A stretch of 64,000 nt of DNA from Paraburkholderia dinghuensis (GCF_003837865.1 NZ_RQIS01000003.1:248001-312000), one strand, 5' to 3'. Shown: positions 45,318 through 55,316, counted from the first letter of the stretch. Numbers and translations are program-made. The notes: generated by a model not told the origin, from the letters alone.

Positions 45318-48300
45318 ATGTCAGATCCCCGCTTCGTTCATCTTCGCGTCCACTCCGAATTTTCGATTGCCGACGGCATCGTGCGCCTCGACGACCTCGT
45401 CAAGGCGGCGGCCAAAGACGGCCAGGGGGCGCTCGCACTCACCGACCTCAGCAACGCATTCGGCCTCGTTCGTTTCTACAAGGAGGCGCGCGGCAAAGGG
45501 GTCAAACCCATTGCCGGCTGCGACGTCTGGATCATGAATCCGGACGATCGCGACAAGCCTTCACGCCTGTTGCTGCTCGTGAAGGACAGGCGCGGTTACC
45601 TGAACCTCTGCGAGCTGCTTTCGAAGGCGTGGCTGACGAACCAGTATCGCGGCCGCGCGGAAGTCGACGTCGCGTGGCTCGAAGCTGGGCTCGGCGAAGG
45701 GCTGCTCGCGGTCTCGGGCGCCCAGCAGGGCGATATTGGACTCGCGCTTGCGGCGGGCAACGTCGAAAGTGCGAAGCGTCACGCGCAACGGTGGGCCACG
45801 CTGTTCCCGAACGGCTTCTACATCGAACTGCAGCGCTGTGGCCAACCGGGCGGTGAGCCATACGTGCAACAGGCGGTCGCGCTGGCGGCGGACCTGAAGC
45901 TGCCCGTGGTCGCCACGCACCCGATGCAGTTCATGGAGGCCGACGAATATACGGCGCACGAAGCGCGCGTGTGCATCTCGGAAGGCGACATCCTCGCGAA
46001 TCCGCGCCGCCAGAAACGCTTCACCACGGACCAGCGCTTCCAGTCGCAGGAGGAAATGACCGCGCTTTTTGCGGACATTCCGTCGGCGATCACGAACACG
46101 ATCGAAATCGCGAAGCGCTGCAATCTCACGCTCGAACTCGGCAAGCCGAAGCTGCCGCTCTTTCCGACGCCGGACGGCCTTTCGCTCGACGACTATCTCG
46201 TGCAGCTCTCGAAAGATGGCCTCGAAAAACGCCTCGTGCAGCTGTACCCCGACGAAGCGGAGCGTGAGAAAGAGCGTGCGCACTACTATGAACGTCTGGA
46301 ATTCGAGTGCGGGACCATCATCAAGATGGGCTTCCCGGGCTACTTCCTGATCGTCGCGGACTTCATCAACTGGGCGAAGAACAACGGCGTGCCGGTCGGG
46401 CCGGGCCGGGGCTCGGGTGCGGGCTCGCTCGTCGCTTACGCGCTCGGCATTACCGACCTCGATCCGCTGCGCTACAACCTGCTGTTCGAGCGCTTCCTGA
46501 ATCCGGAACGCGTGTCGATGCCCGACTTCGATATCGATTTCTGCCAGCACGGACGGGACCGCGTCATTCAGTACGTGAAGGAGAAGTACGGCGCGGACGC
46601 GGTTTCGCAGATCGCGACGTTCGGCACCATGGCCGCAAAGGCGGCCGTGCGCGACATCGGCCGCGTGCTCGACCTCGGCTACAACTTCACGGACGGCGTG
46701 GCGAAGCTCATCCCGTTCAAGCCGGGCAAGCACGTCACCATCGCCGACGCGATGAAGGAAGAGCCGCTCCTTCAGGAGCGCTACGACAACGAAGACGAAG
46801 TACACCAGCTGCTCGACCTCGCGCAGCGCGTGGAGGGCCTCACGCGTAACGTCGGCATGCACGCGGGCGGCGTGCTGATCGCGCCGGGCAAGCTGACGGA
46901 TTTTTGCCCGCTCTACACGCAGGGCGACGAAAGCGGCGTCGTGAGCCAGTACGACAAGGACGACGTGGAAGCCGTCGGCCTCGTGAAGTTCGACTTTCTG
47001 GGCCTCACTACGCTGACGATCCTCGACTGGGCCGAGCGCTATATCCGCATGCTCGATGAGTCGAAGAAAGACTGGTCGCTCGCGCAAGTGCCGCTCGACG
47101 ACGCGGCTTCGTTCCAGATCCTCAAGAAAGCGAACACGGTCGCCGTGTTCCAGCTTGAAAGCCGCGGCATGCAGGGCATGCTGAAAGACGCCCAGCCCGA
47201 CCGCTTCGAGGACATCATCGCGCTCGTGGCACTGTATCGTCCGGGTCCGATGGACCTGATTCCGAGCTTCTGCGCGCGTAAGCACGGGCGCGAGGTCGTG
47301 GACTATCCGGATCCGCGCGTCGAGCCCGTCCTGAAAGAGACCTACGGCATCATGGTCTATCAGGAGCAGGTGATGCAGATGGCGCAGATCATCGGCGGCT
47401 ACTCGCTCGGCGGCGCGGACTTGCTGCGCCGCGCGATGGGCAAGAAGAAGGCCGAGGAGATGGCCGAGCATCGCGAGATCTTCGCGACGGGCGCCGCGAC
47501 CAACGGGCTCACGCGCGAGAAGTCCGACGAAATCTTCGACCTGATGGAGAAGTTCGCGGGCTACGGCTTCAACAAGTCGCACGCGGCTGCCTACGCGCTG
47601 CTCGCGTACTACACGGCGTGGCTCAAGGCACACCACCCGGCCGAATTCATGGCAGCCAATATGTCGCTCGCCATGGACGACACCGACAAGGTGAAGATCC
47701 TCTTCGAGGACTGCATCACGAACGGCATGAAGGTGCTGCCGCCGGATGTCAATGCGTCGGCGTATCGCTTCGAGCCTGTCGCTGAAACGAACGGCTCGCG
47801 CTCGCGCACGATCCGCTATGGCCTCGGCGCGATCAAGGGCAGCGGCCAGAACGCAATCGAAGAAATCCTGCGTGCGCGTGAAGAAGGCGGGCTCTTCAAG
47901 GACCTGTTCGACTTCTGCGAGCGTATCGACCGCCGTCTCGTGAATCGCCGCACGATCGAAGCGATGATCCGCGCGGGCGCATTCGACACGATCCACGCGA
48001 ATCGCGCGCAACTGCTCGCTTCGGTGCCGATGGCGATGGAAGCTGCCGACCAGGCGAGCGCCAACGCCATGCAGGCCGGCCTCTTCGACATGGGCGACGC
48101 GCCGCTCGCCGCGCATGAACTGGTGGATGAACCCGCGTGGGCCGAGAAGCGCAAGCTTCAGGAAGAGAAGGGCGCGCTCGGGTTCTATCTTTCGGGGCAC
48201 CTGTTCGACGCCTACAAGGACGAGGTGCGCCGATTCGTGCGCCAGAAGATCGGCGACCTGAAGGAAGGGCGGGACAAGCTGATCGCGGGCGTGATTGCAT

Positions 48301-48866
48301 CGCTGCGCACGCAGATGACCCAGCGCGGCAAGATGCTGATCGCGCTGCTCGATGACGGCTCCGGCCAGTGCGAAGTGACGGTCTTCAACGAACAGTTCGA
48401 GGCGCACAAGGCGCTCTTCAAGGAAGACGAACTGCTCGTCGTGCAGGGTGGGGCGCGCAACGACGCGTTCACGGGCGGCATCCGCTTCACCGTCGACACC
48501 GTGATGGACCTGGAGCGTGCGCGCAGCCGCTATGCGCAGGCCGTGAAGCTGGAGATGAATGGCAACGCGAATGCGCAGGCGCTGCGCGCCGTGCTGGAGG
48601 CGCATCGCGCGAAGCCCGACGATACGCTGCCCGCACCTGCTGCAGACACGCGCGCACGCGGTGGCCGCGAGGGTGGCGGCGGGTACGGACGCGAGCGCGC
48701 CCAGGTGGTGATTCCGAACGGACTCGCCGTGCAGATCGTCTATCGCAACGCGAGCGCGGAAGGTGAAGTGCGGCTTGGCGATGCGTGGCGCGTCAAACCG
48801 ACGGATGAACTGCTTGCGGCGCTGCGTGGCGAATTCGCTGGCAGTTCGATTGAGATCGTGTACTGA
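45318..48866 (+). CDS. dnaE: DNA polymerase III subunit alpha
   Basis: This 1182-residue replicative C-family polymerase has an N-terminal PHP domain (FVHLRVHSEFSIADGIV), palm with catalytic Asp pair in PDFDIDFCQHGR and the GPGRGSGAGSLVAYAL finger region, then a helix-hairpin-helix and OB-fold (tRNA-anticodon-like) near residue 1000 (AGVIASLRTQMTQRGKMLIALLDDGSG). It binds beta clamp and tau of the holoenzyme. MSDPRF at 45318 is preferred to MTR at 45309 because of an overlapping -10 box. It is convergent with a GT2 gene and followed by a 20-bp hairpin. Confidence 0.97.
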   Translation: MSDPRFVHLRVHSEFSIADGIVRLDDLVKAAAKDGQGALALTDLSNAFGLVRFYKEARGKGVKPIAGCDVWIMNPDDRDKPSRLLLLVKDRRGYLNLCELLSKAWLTNQYRGRAEVDVAWLEAGLGEGLLAVSGAQQGDIGLALAAGNVESAKRHAQRWATLFPNGFYIELQRCGQPGGEPYVQQAVALAADLKLPVVATHPMQFMEADEYTAHEARVCISEGDILANPRRQKRFTTDQRFQSQEEMTALFADIPSAITNTIEIAKRCNLTLELGKPKLPLFPTPDGLSLDDYLVQLSKDGLEKRLVQLYPDEAEREKERAHYYERLEFECGTIIKMGFPGYFLIVADFINWAKNNGVPVGPGRGSGAGSLVAYALGITDLDPLRYNLLFERFLNPERVSMPDFDIDFCQHGRDRVIQYVKEKYGADAVSQIATFGTMAAKAAVRDIGRVLDLGYNFTDGVAKLIPFKPGKHVTIADAMKEEPLLQERYDNEDEVHQLLDLAQRVEGLTRNVGMHAGGVLIAPGKLTDFCPLYTQGDESGVVSQYDKDDVEAVGLVKFDFLGLTTLTILDWAERYIRMLDESKKDWSLAQVPLDDAASFQILKKANTVAVFQLESRGMQGMLKDAQPDRFEDIIALVALYRPGPMDLIPSFCARKHGREVVDYPDPRVEPVLKETYGIMVYQEQVMQMAQIIGGYSLGGADLLRRAMGKKKAEEMAEHREIFATGAATNGLTREKSDEIFDLMEKFAGYGFNKSHAAAYALLAYYTAWLKAHHPAEFMAANMSLAMDDTDKVKILFEDCITNGMKVLPPDVNASAYRFEPVAETNGSRSRTIRYGLGAIKGSGQNAIEEILRAREEGGLFKDLFDFCERIDRRLVNRRTIEAMIRAGAFDTIHANRAQLLASVPMAMEAADQASANAMQAGLFDMGDAPLAAHELVDEPAWAEKRKLQEEKGALGFYLSGHLFDAYKDEVRRFVRQKIGDLKEGRDKLIAGVIASLRTQMTQRGKMLIALLDDGSGQCEVTVFNEQFEAHKALFKEDELLVVQGGARNDAFTGGIRFTVDTVMDLERARSRYAQAVKLEMNGNANAQALRAVLEAHRAKPDDTLPAPAADTRARGGREGGGGYGRERAQVVIPNGLAVQIVYRNASAEGEVRLGDAWRVKPTDELLAALRGEFAGSSIEIVY

Positions 48867-48879
48867 CGCTCGTTCGCCA

Positions 48880-48922
48880 TGCGAAGGCCGCGCGAAGTCT
48901 CTGACTTCGCGCGGCCTTCGCA
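48880..48922. terminator. 20-bp perfect hairpin between dnaE and GT2 gene
   Basis: TGCGAAGGCCGCGCGAAGTC (48880-48899), loop TCT, and the exact complement (48903-48922). It lies between the convergent stops at 48866 and 48933. No U-tract follows on either strand, so it is not a textbook terminator but probably stops or protects both transcripts. Confidence 0.6.
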
Positions 48923-48932
48923 CATCTGGAAT

Positions 48933-49787
48933 CTATTTCCGTGCTTCGCCCTTCTTCGCGACGCGGCCATCGCGTGTGAGCAGCGCGAGCTTCACGTAGC
49001 GGTAGTAGGTCGTCTCGGCGTTGTTGATGGCGAGCATCAGCCCCTCGGGGCCGTCGAGGAAGCCCGCGCGCAGCACCCACGTGCGGAAGAACGCCCAGAA
49101 TCCCTTGCCAAGCGCCTTGCCGAGCGATGAGCGCTTGCCGGCCTCGGCCATCGTCAGCGCGCCGGCCGTCGAATATGCGTTGGTCTTCTCCAGCGCTTCG
49201 TGCAGGTCGGGCATCGAGAGGTGGATGATCGGCCCGTCGAAACGGCCGACCGTCCCCTGGATTTCCAGGTGCGTATGCGTGCGAACGTCGGTGAAGCGCG
49301 CGCTGCCGCGTCGGAAGATCCGCTCGATGCGGTCCGGCCACCAGCCCGAATGCTTCATGAAGCGGCCGCAGAAGCTGGAGCGGCGGGGCGTCGAAAACGC
49401 GGCGTGCGGCGTGCCTTTCGCGAGCAGCGCCTCCAGTTCGGCGCGCAGTTCGGGGCTCACACGTTCGTCGGCATCGAGGCACATCACCCAGTCGCCGTGC
49501 GCTTCGGCGAGCGCTCGGTTCTTCTGCGGGCCGTCGCCGGGCCAGTCCGTTTCGAATACCCGTGCACCTAGCGAGCGGCACAGGTCGGGCGTACCGTCCG
49601 TGCTGCCGGAGTCGAACACGATGGTTTCCATCGCGAGCCCGCGCACGGATTCGATGCAGTCGCGAATGTCATGTGCCTCGTTCATCGCGACGACGATGAC
49701 CGAAAGCGTCGCGCGCTCGGCGCCGTTTGCCCCGCGGGCGACCGTGGCCGGGGCGGGTTGCGTGGTCGAGGAAAGTCCTTCGGACAT
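48933..49787 (-). CDS. Glycosyltransferase family 2 (LPS core type, WaaE/KdtX-like)
   Basis: Of 284 residues, about 28-130 form the GT-A fold: LSVIVVAMNEAHDIRDCIESV, IVFDSGSTDGTPDLC, WPGDGPQKNRALAEA and VMCLDADERV (DxD-type motif for metal and sugar nucleotide). The region GWWPDRIERIFRRG is characteristic of WaaE/KdtX-type LPS core beta-1,4-glucosyltransferases. It probably adds a sugar to lipopolysaccharide core. It is divergent from msbA, which encodes the LPS flippase, supporting this role. Confidence 0.9.
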   Translation of the reverse strand: MSEGLSSTTQPAPATVARGANGAERATLSVIVVAMNEAHDIRDCIESVRGLAMETIVFDSGSTDGTPDLCRSLGARVFETDWPGDGPQKNRALAEAHGDWVMCLDADERVSPELRAELEALLAKGTPHAAFSTPRRSSFCGRFMKHSGWWPDRIERIFRRGSARFTDVRTHTHLEIQGTVGRFDGPIIHLSMPDLHEALEKTNAYSTAGALTMAEAGKRSSLGKALGKGFWAFFRTWVLRAGFLDGPEGLMLAINNAETTYYRYVKLALLTRDGRVAKKGEARK

Positions 49788-50104
49788 GAGGGTGACGCCT
49801 GTTGTGGACGGATAGCGGGAGCGAGTCCGGCGGCAGGGCGGCGCGGCTCGCGGAGGTGCGTATTCTAGACCATGCCTTCCAGCGCGGGCCGGGTTGCCCG
49901 TTCGTTGCCGGTCCCCGGAAAGCGACGACGACGCGCTACGGCGTCCGTTCCGTCCCCGAAATCAGCGCCGACACGCCGTCGCGTGCACCCGACGCGCATC
50001 CCGTCGCATCGAGCGGCCCACCGCGCGGAGCGTTTACAATGCGGTACCCCGTTGCCGGCCCAAGCGCCGGGTAACGGCGTTCGTGAGCATTTCCAGAGGA
50101 TTCC
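49788..50104. other. 317-nt divergent spacer between GT2 gene and msbA
   Basis: TTTACAAT at 50033-50040 is a probable -10 for msbA, about 65 nt from the TTG start. Weaker GC-rich hairpins are present. No gene or larger repeat was found. AGAGGA (50095-50100) is the msbA ribosome site. Confidence 0.5.
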
Positions 50105-51898
50105 TTGAGCAAGCAGCCCCACCAGTCCACTCTCAGCAAGCCGATCGGCACCGGTCAGGCTTCGTCTCCGGCGTCTGTCGGACGGCGGCTCTGGCCGTAT
50201 CTCAAGCCGCTCCTCGGGGTGGCGATCGCAGCCGTGCTCACGCTCGCCCTCGTGGCCGCGACGGAAGCCGGCATTCCCGCGCTTCTCAAGCCGCTGCTCG
50301 ACCACGGTTTCGGCACGAGCGGCAGCCCGATCGCCAAATGGCTCGTTCCCGCCGCCGTGATCGGGCTTTCGCTCGTGCGCGCGCTCGCGCAATACGCGTC
50401 GGGTTATCTGCTGCAGTACACGTCCAACAAGATCCTGCTGGAACTGCGCATCAAGATGTTCGAGCGGATGATCCATGCAAGCGTCGGGTTTTTCCAGCGC
50501 GAGACGGCGAGCACGGTCATCAACGCGATCGTCTTCGAGGTCAACCAGATCCTGAACGTGCTGATGGGCGTGCTGGTCACCGCCGTGCGCGACTCGCTCA
50601 CGGTGGTCTTCCTGCTCGGCTACCTGTTCTACCTCAACTGGCGTCTCACGCTGATCGTGGCCGTGCTGCTGCCGGCTATCGGCTGGCTCGTCAGCAAGAT
50701 CAACCGTCGTCTGCGGCGCCTGAACCGCGAGAGCCAGTTGCTGACGAACGAGTTGTCGTACATCGTCGAAGAAACCGTGGGTGGCTACAAGGTCGTCAAG
50801 GTTCACAACGGCGAGCGCTACGAAATGGACCGCTTCGGCGAAATGAGCCGCCGCCTGCGCGGCTACCAGATGCGCATGGTGGTCCACGGCGGACTCGCGC
50901 AGCCGCTCACGCAGTTCCTCGCTTCCATCGCGCTCGCCATTGTCGTGACGATCGCCGTGGTGCAGGCGTCGCACGATCAGACGACCGTCGGCGGCTTCGT
51001 CGCGTTCGTGACGTCGATGCTGCTCGTGATTTCGCCGCTCAAGCACCTGATCGATGTGAACCAGCCGCTTCAGCGCGGCATGACGGCGGCCGAGCTGATC
51101 TTCGGTCTGATCGACGAGCCGGCCGAGCCCGTCGGCGGCGGAAAGCCGCTCGATCGGGCGCGCGGCGAGGTCGAGTTCCGCAGCGTCTCATTTACCTATG
51201 GACCGGGCGGGCGGCCGATTCTCGAAAACGTGTCGTTCAGCGCCGCACCGGGCGAGATGATTGCGCTCGCGGGTCCGTCGGGCAGCGGCAAGACAACGCT
51301 CGTGAACCTGCTACCGCGCTTTTTCGATCCGAGCGGCGGGCAGATTCTGGTCGACGGCGTGCCGCTGGCGGACTACGACGTCCACGCGCTGCGCAGTCAG
51401 ATCGCGCTGGTGAGCCAGGACGTGACGCTCTTCAACGACACCGTGTCGAACAACGTCGCCTATGGCCAGAAGGCCGACCGCGAGCGCGTCGAGAAGGCGC
51501 TGCGCGCGGCGAACCTGTGGGACACGATCGCCGCGCTGCCGGAGGGCATGGACACGCTCGTAGGCGACAACGGCATGAAGCTTTCGGGTGGCCAGCGCCA
51601 GCGTCTCGCAATCGCGCGCGCAATCTATAAGGACGCGCCGATCCTCATCCTCGACGAGGCCACGTCGGCGCTCGATTCGGAATCGGAGCGCCACGTGCAG
51701 GCGGCGCTCGAAACGTTGATGGCGGGACGCACGACGCTCGTGATCGCCCACCGCCTGTCGACCATCGAGCGCGCGGACCGCATCCTCGTGATGGAGGCGG
51801 GGCGTATCGTGGAGCGCGGGTCGCATCAGCAGTTGCTCGAACAGCGCGGCCTCTACGCGCATCTGCATCAGATCCAGTTCCAGCAAAACGCGGCGTAA
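50105..51898 (+). CDS. msbA: Lipid A/LPS flippase, ABC transporter MsbA (TTG start)
   Basis: The 597-residue half-transporter flips lipid A-core across the inner membrane. Six membrane helices lie in the first about 330 residues, then the ATPase: GPSGSGKTT (Walker A), VSQDVTLF (Q-loop), LSGGQRQR (signature), [12 protein letters not shown] (Walker B) and IAHRLS (H-loop). It starts at TTG 50105, supported by AGAGGA 4 nt upstream; no in-frame ATG lies nearby. It is divergent from the GT2 gene and convergent with the O-antigen ligase gene, consistent with an LPS cluster. Confidence 0.95.
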   Translation: MSKQPHQSTLSKPIGTGQASSPASVGRRLWPYLKPLLGVAIAAVLTLALVAATEAGIPALLKPLLDHGFGTSGSPIAKWLVPAAVIGLSLVRALAQYASGYLLQYTSNKILLELRIKMFERMIHASVGFFQRETASTVINAIVFEVNQILNVLMGVLVTAVRDSLTVVFLLGYLFYLNWRLTLIVAVLLPAIGWLVSKINRRLRRLNRESQLLTNELSYIVEETVGGYKVVKVHNGERYEMDRFGEMSRRLRGYQMRMVVHGGLAQPLTQFLASIALAIVVTIAVVQASHDQTTVGGFVAFVTSMLLVISPLKHLIDVNQPLQRGMTAAELIFGLIDEPAEPVGGGKPLDRARGEVEFRSVSFTYGPGGRPILENVSFSAAPGEMIALAGPSGSGKTTLVNLLPRFFDPSGGQILVDGVPLADYDVHALRSQIALVSQDVTLFNDTVSNNVAYGQKADRERVEKALRAANLWDTIAALPEGMDTLVGDNGMKLSGGQRQRLAIARAIYKDAPILILDEATSALDSESERHVQAALETLMAGRTTLVIAHRLSTIERADRILVMEAGRIVERGSHQQLLEQRGLYAHLHQIQFQQNAA

Positions 51899-51924
51899 GC
51901 CGCTCGCAAAGCGAGTCTTTCAGT

Positions 51925-51957
51925 CGCGGGGCGCCGCAGCGCCCCGCGGCACGTTTC
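51925..51957. terminator. Terminator-like hairpins between msbA and O-antigen ligase gene
   Basis: CGCGGGGCGC (51925-51934), CGCA loop, GCGCCCCGCG (51939-51948), then GCACGTTTC. A smaller stem, CTCGC/GCGAG, lies at 51903-51915 with TCTTTC after it. Confidence 0.6.
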
Positions 51958-51993
51958 GTCGCTGTGTCTTTCGTATCGGGCCGCGGGTCGGGT

Positions 51994-53391
51994 TCAGGAA
52001 GAAGATGCGACCGGGGGCCTTGCATCTGACTGCACGTGGCCATGCGCGCGAGCCTGGACGGTGTCTCGCTGCGTTTGCGCCCGGAGTGCGTCCAGTGCGC
52101 ATTCGCGTCTGCGCGCGACGATCGCCGCCAGAAAGGTGGCCGTGAGAAGCGCGAGCACCACGGTCACCATGATCGGCACGAAGACGTCGATCGTCAGCCC
52201 GAACAGGATCGTGCTGAATGAGACCGCAAGTCCGCTGCACGCTGCGGTGCGGATCACAGGGTCGGTGTCTCGCCGTGCGCGCCAGAAATAAACGGATGTC
52301 CCGAAGTACACGACGAAGATGCTCGCCGCACCGATGGCGCCCATCTCCGCGAGCGCCGAGAAGAAGTCGCTATGCGCGCGCTCGTTGATGATATGCGGAC
52401 TGGCAATACCACGCTCAGCGAGGTCGCGGATCGCGCTCCTCAGATGCCCCTTGCCTACGCCATAAATCGGGTGCTGCTCGAAGAGCGTGATCGACGCGCG
52501 CCAGAGCTGCAATCGCTCTCCGACCGATGTGTTCTCCTCGCCGCGTTCGAGGAGGGAGACGTCCCTGGTGGCGTCGATAAAGCGCTGGTGGATGCGTTCA
52601 GTGGAGAGGAGCGCGGCCACGCACGCCGCGATGCACACCGCCGCAACGACGATACGCTTCCAGTGCGTGAACCATCCGTACTGCACGCCGATCAGGATCA
52701 GGAATAGCGGAATGGCGATCCAGCCGCCGCGCGTGCCGGAGAGATACGAGGCGACGCCGCCCGCGACCAGCCCGAGCAGCTTGACGACCAGCGCGAACGC
52801 GCGGTGCCGGCGATCCCAGCCGAACGTAAACAGGCTGAGAAATGCGAAGAGCAGTGCGGTATCGCCGAACGGTATCGGGTTGGTGTAGTAGTTCGTGAGG
52901 CGTACCGTGGCGCTCCAGTCGCCTGCCGGTGGGGCGATGATCAACCAGGCGCTCGCCGCCAGCGCACCGAGCGCACAGCCCCAGCCGATGGCGGCGAGAT
53001 TGCGCGAAGGCAGACGGCACAGCATCACGAAGATGGGCACGGCGAGTGCGAAGCGGGAGAGCGGATCGAACTGACGCGGATCCCAGTAGCCGTATACGGC
53101 TTGCTGGACGAGCATCGCCGTGACTGGGACGACCATCGCGGCGACGTACCACGGGTGCGCGCGCAACGGCGCGAAGTAGTCGCGGTCGTGCCGGTTCACC
53201 CACGCTTGCTGCAAGGCAATCGCGAGCAAGAGGAAGAAGCAGTAGCCGGTTCCTCCGCGCCAGACAAGGTTGACGGCCGGTGCGAGGAGCAAAAGCAGCG
53301 TGACGAAGGGAACCAGGCGGCGAGGCAAGAACTTTGGTGCGTCATTCATGGCGGCTGGTGCGAATCGCTCGGGCTGTTGTTGTGGCGACAT
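51994..53391 (-). CDS. O-antigen ligase family protein (Wzy_C)
   Basis: The 465-residue membrane protein has about 11 hydrophobic helices and a large periplasmic loop (about residues 290-380) with GERLQLWRASITLFEQHPIYGVGKGHL and INERAHSDFFSALAEMGAIG, which hold the conserved Arg and His of WaaL/Wzy_C enzymes. It transfers O-polysaccharide to lipid A-core or polymerises a related glycan. The location beside msbA and two glycosyltransferases favours LPS. A C-terminal cytoplasmic tail is polar and unusual in length (about 45 residues). Confidence 0.9.
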   Translation of the reverse strand: MSPQQQPERFAPAAMNDAPKFLPRRLVPFVTLLLLLAPAVNLVWRGGTGYCFFLLLAIALQQAWVNRHDRDYFAPLRAHPWYVAAMVVPVTAMLVQQAVYGYWDPRQFDPLSRFALAVPIFVMLCRLPSRNLAAIGWGCALGALAASAWLIIAPPAGDWSATVRLTNYYTNPIPFGDTALLFAFLSLFTFGWDRRHRAFALVVKLLGLVAGGVASYLSGTRGGWIAIPLFLILIGVQYGWFTHWKRIVVAAVCIAACVAALLSTERIHQRFIDATRDVSLLERGEENTSVGERLQLWRASITLFEQHPIYGVGKGHLRSAIRDLAERGIASPHIINERAHSDFFSALAEMGAIGAASIFVVYFGTSVYFWRARRDTDPVIRTAACSGLAVSFSTILFGLTIDVFVPIMVTVVLALLTATFLAAIVARRRECALDALRAQTQRDTVQARAHGHVQSDARPPVASSS

Positions 53392-53545
53392 AATCCTTTA
53401 GGCGCGGTGTTCTGCGCGACGGAGGATCAACGGGACGCTCTCATGCCCATACCGCATCGATTATACCGAACGGCCTTTCTGCGGCACGGAAAGCGGTGCG
53501 CCTTGAAAGAGCCGCCGGAAGTCTCGCCGCGCCATGCCGGCGCTA

Positions 53546-53551
53546 TATAAT
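53546..53551 (+). promoter_or_regulatory. -10 box TATAAT upstream of the GT4 gene
   Basis: A consensus TATAAT lies 54 nt before ATG 53606. There is no strong -35 at the standard distance. Probable promoter of the glycosyltransferase gene. Confidence 0.5.
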
Positions 53552-53605
53552 CGGCGCGCGCCGCATCCGGCGCCCGTAAAGGCGATAACCGCCGTATAAC
53601 ACACC

Positions 53606-54682
53606 ATGTCGGATGGGGTCATGAAGATCGGAATCTCCAGCAACGCGCTCAAGCACAGCGGCGGTCTCGAACGGTACGCCATGGACCTCGTGCGCGGGCT
53701 GGCCGCTCGGGGCCACCGGCCTGCCTTCTTCGCGCGCAAGTTCGATCTCGCGGTGCCGGAGTGTCAGCTCGTCGACCGGTATCGCATCAACGTCTCCTTC
53801 CTGCCCGGCAAGTGGCGCGATGCGTGGTTTTCGACGCAACTCGCGGCGCTGCGCAAACGGGCGGACGTGGACGTCCTGATCGGCTGCAACCGTGTCGATT
53901 CATCGGAGATTGCGATCTGCGGCGGCACGCACCGTGGCTTTCTGCGGGCGACCGGCCGCCCGATGCGCCGGTCCGACCGCTGGCAGATCGAACTCGAAAG
54001 CCGCCAATACGAGCGTTCGCGCGTGATCGTCGCGCATTCGGACCTGATGCGCGCGGAACTACTCGAACTGTACAACGTGGACGACGCGAAAATCCGCGTG
54101 CTCTATCCACCCGTCGACGGTGCGCGCTTCTCGCCCGTCGATGACGCCGCGCGCGCCGCGCTACGCGCGTCCTATGGCTTTGGCGAGCACGAAACGGTGC
54201 TGCTCTTCCCGTCGAGCAGTCACGACCGCAAGGGACTTCCGCTCATCGAATCGGTCGTGAACGCGCTTGATCTGCCGGTAGTCGTCGCGGTGGCGGGGCG
54301 GCCACCCGAGCGCACGAGCGCGCACGTGCGCTATATCGGCTACGTGAAAGACCTCGAAAACGCCTACCGCGCCGCCGACTACGCGATCCTTGCATCGAAG
54401 TACGAACCGTTCGGGCTCGTCGGCATCGAATCGGCGATGTGCGGCACGCCCGTGATTCTCTCGTCGAATATTGGCTGCTGCGACGCCATTGCCGACGCCG
54501 CGAAGCACGTCTTCCGGCCGGGCGATGCCGCCGACCTGCGCCGCGTGATCGAGGAGCTGGTCGCGGGCTGCAAGCGCCGCGTCACGCCAGCCGATGGCGC
54601 CGCCATCCTCTATGACGCGAGCGTCGATGCCCACGTCGGCCAGCTTCTTTCGCTTGCAGCGGATATCGTTGCGGCACGATAG
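53606..54682 (+). CDS. Glycosyltransferase family 4
   Basis: The 358-residue GT-B protein begins MKIGISSNALKHSGGLERYAMDLVRGLAARGHR (N-terminal acceptor domain, after a five-residue lead). The C-terminal donor domain shows LFPSSSHDRKGLPLIESV and ILASKYEPFGLVGIESAMCGTPVILSS with the EPFGLVGIE motif of the GT4/WaaG group. It probably adds a sugar to LPS core or capsule, consistent with neighbouring msbA, GT2 and ligase genes. Two starts are possible, 53606 (MSDGV) or 53621 (MKIG, preceded by GGATGGGG). Confidence 0.92.
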   Translation: MSDGVMKIGISSNALKHSGGLERYAMDLVRGLAARGHRPAFFARKFDLAVPECQLVDRYRINVSFLPGKWRDAWFSTQLAALRKRADVDVLIGCNRVDSSEIAICGGTHRGFLRATGRPMRRSDRWQIELESRQYERSRVIVAHSDLMRAELLELYNVDDAKIRVLYPPVDGARFSPVDDAARAALRASYGFGEHETVLLFPSSSHDRKGLPLIESVVNALDLPVVVAVAGRPPERTSAHVRYIGYVKDLENAYRAADYAILASKYEPFGLVGIESAMCGTPVILSSNIGCCDAIADAAKHVFRPGDAADLRRVIEELVAGCKRRVTPADGAAILYDASVDAHVGQLLSLAADIVAAR

Positions 54683-54869
54683 TTTCGCCCTGCGTATGCG
54701 CGTCGCGAACGGCCGCGAGGCGGGCGTGCCACGGATTCTGCTCGATCCTGCAAAGATCCTCTGAAGATCCAGGGGTTAACCCTCGGGATTGATCCTCCTA
54801 CACTGCGTACATCGGTCACATGCACACACCGCCGCATGCGGACCGCACCAGTCAAATGGAGGTAATACC

Positions 54870-55178
54870 GTGAAGTCCCTGATTCAAGCCGTTGCTGTTG
54901 CCGCCGCACTCATCGTTCCCGTTGTTTCGTACGCCCAGGCAAATTCGCCTATCACCCGCGCGCAGGTCCGCGCGGAACTCGAGCAACTCGAGAAGACCGG
55001 CTACCGCGTCGGCGATGGCGACAACGCGCACTATCCCGAGGCGATCCAGGCCGCCGAAGCGCGCGTGGCGGCAGCGAACGGCAACTCCGGGTACGGTGGC
55101 GTGGCCAACGGCACGTCGCAGGCCGGTGGCGGCGCGAAGGTATCGCAGAAAGACTGGGACGCGATGTACAGCCACTAA
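54870..55178 (+). CDS. DUF4148 small exported protein
   Basis: The 102-residue precursor starts at GTG 54870 with TGGAGG upstream and carries a Sec signal (KSLIQAVAVAAALIVPVVSYAQ). The mature part shows ITRAQVRAELEQLEKTGYRVGDGDNAHYPEAIQAAEARV, the core of DUF4148, a family expanded in Burkholderiaceae and of unknown function. The tail is Gly/Ser/Asn-rich. Followed by a strong terminator, so it is a monocistronic unit. Codon use is typical of highly biased genes. Confidence 0.9.
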   Translation: MKSLIQAVAVAAALIVPVVSYAQANSPITRAQVRAELEQLEKTGYRVGDGDNAHYPEAIQAAEARVAAANGNSGYGGVANGTSQAGGGAKVSQKDWDAMYSH

Positions 55179-55316
55179 GCACGCTTTCTGGCGCCCCGCA
55201 TGAGGCTGGCGGACGCCGCCTGTGCGGTGCGCCCGCAGCAAGGCCGATCCGTAAGACGATGCTTCGTTGCTGATCTGATGCCCCAAGACCTCCGCCATCG
55301 GACGTTCGATGGCTTA

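Noticed and set aside
45561..48923. Very long open frame antisense to dnaE (about 1100 codons)
   Set aside because: Same explanation: complement of a strongly codon-biased gene, no motif, no ribosome site.
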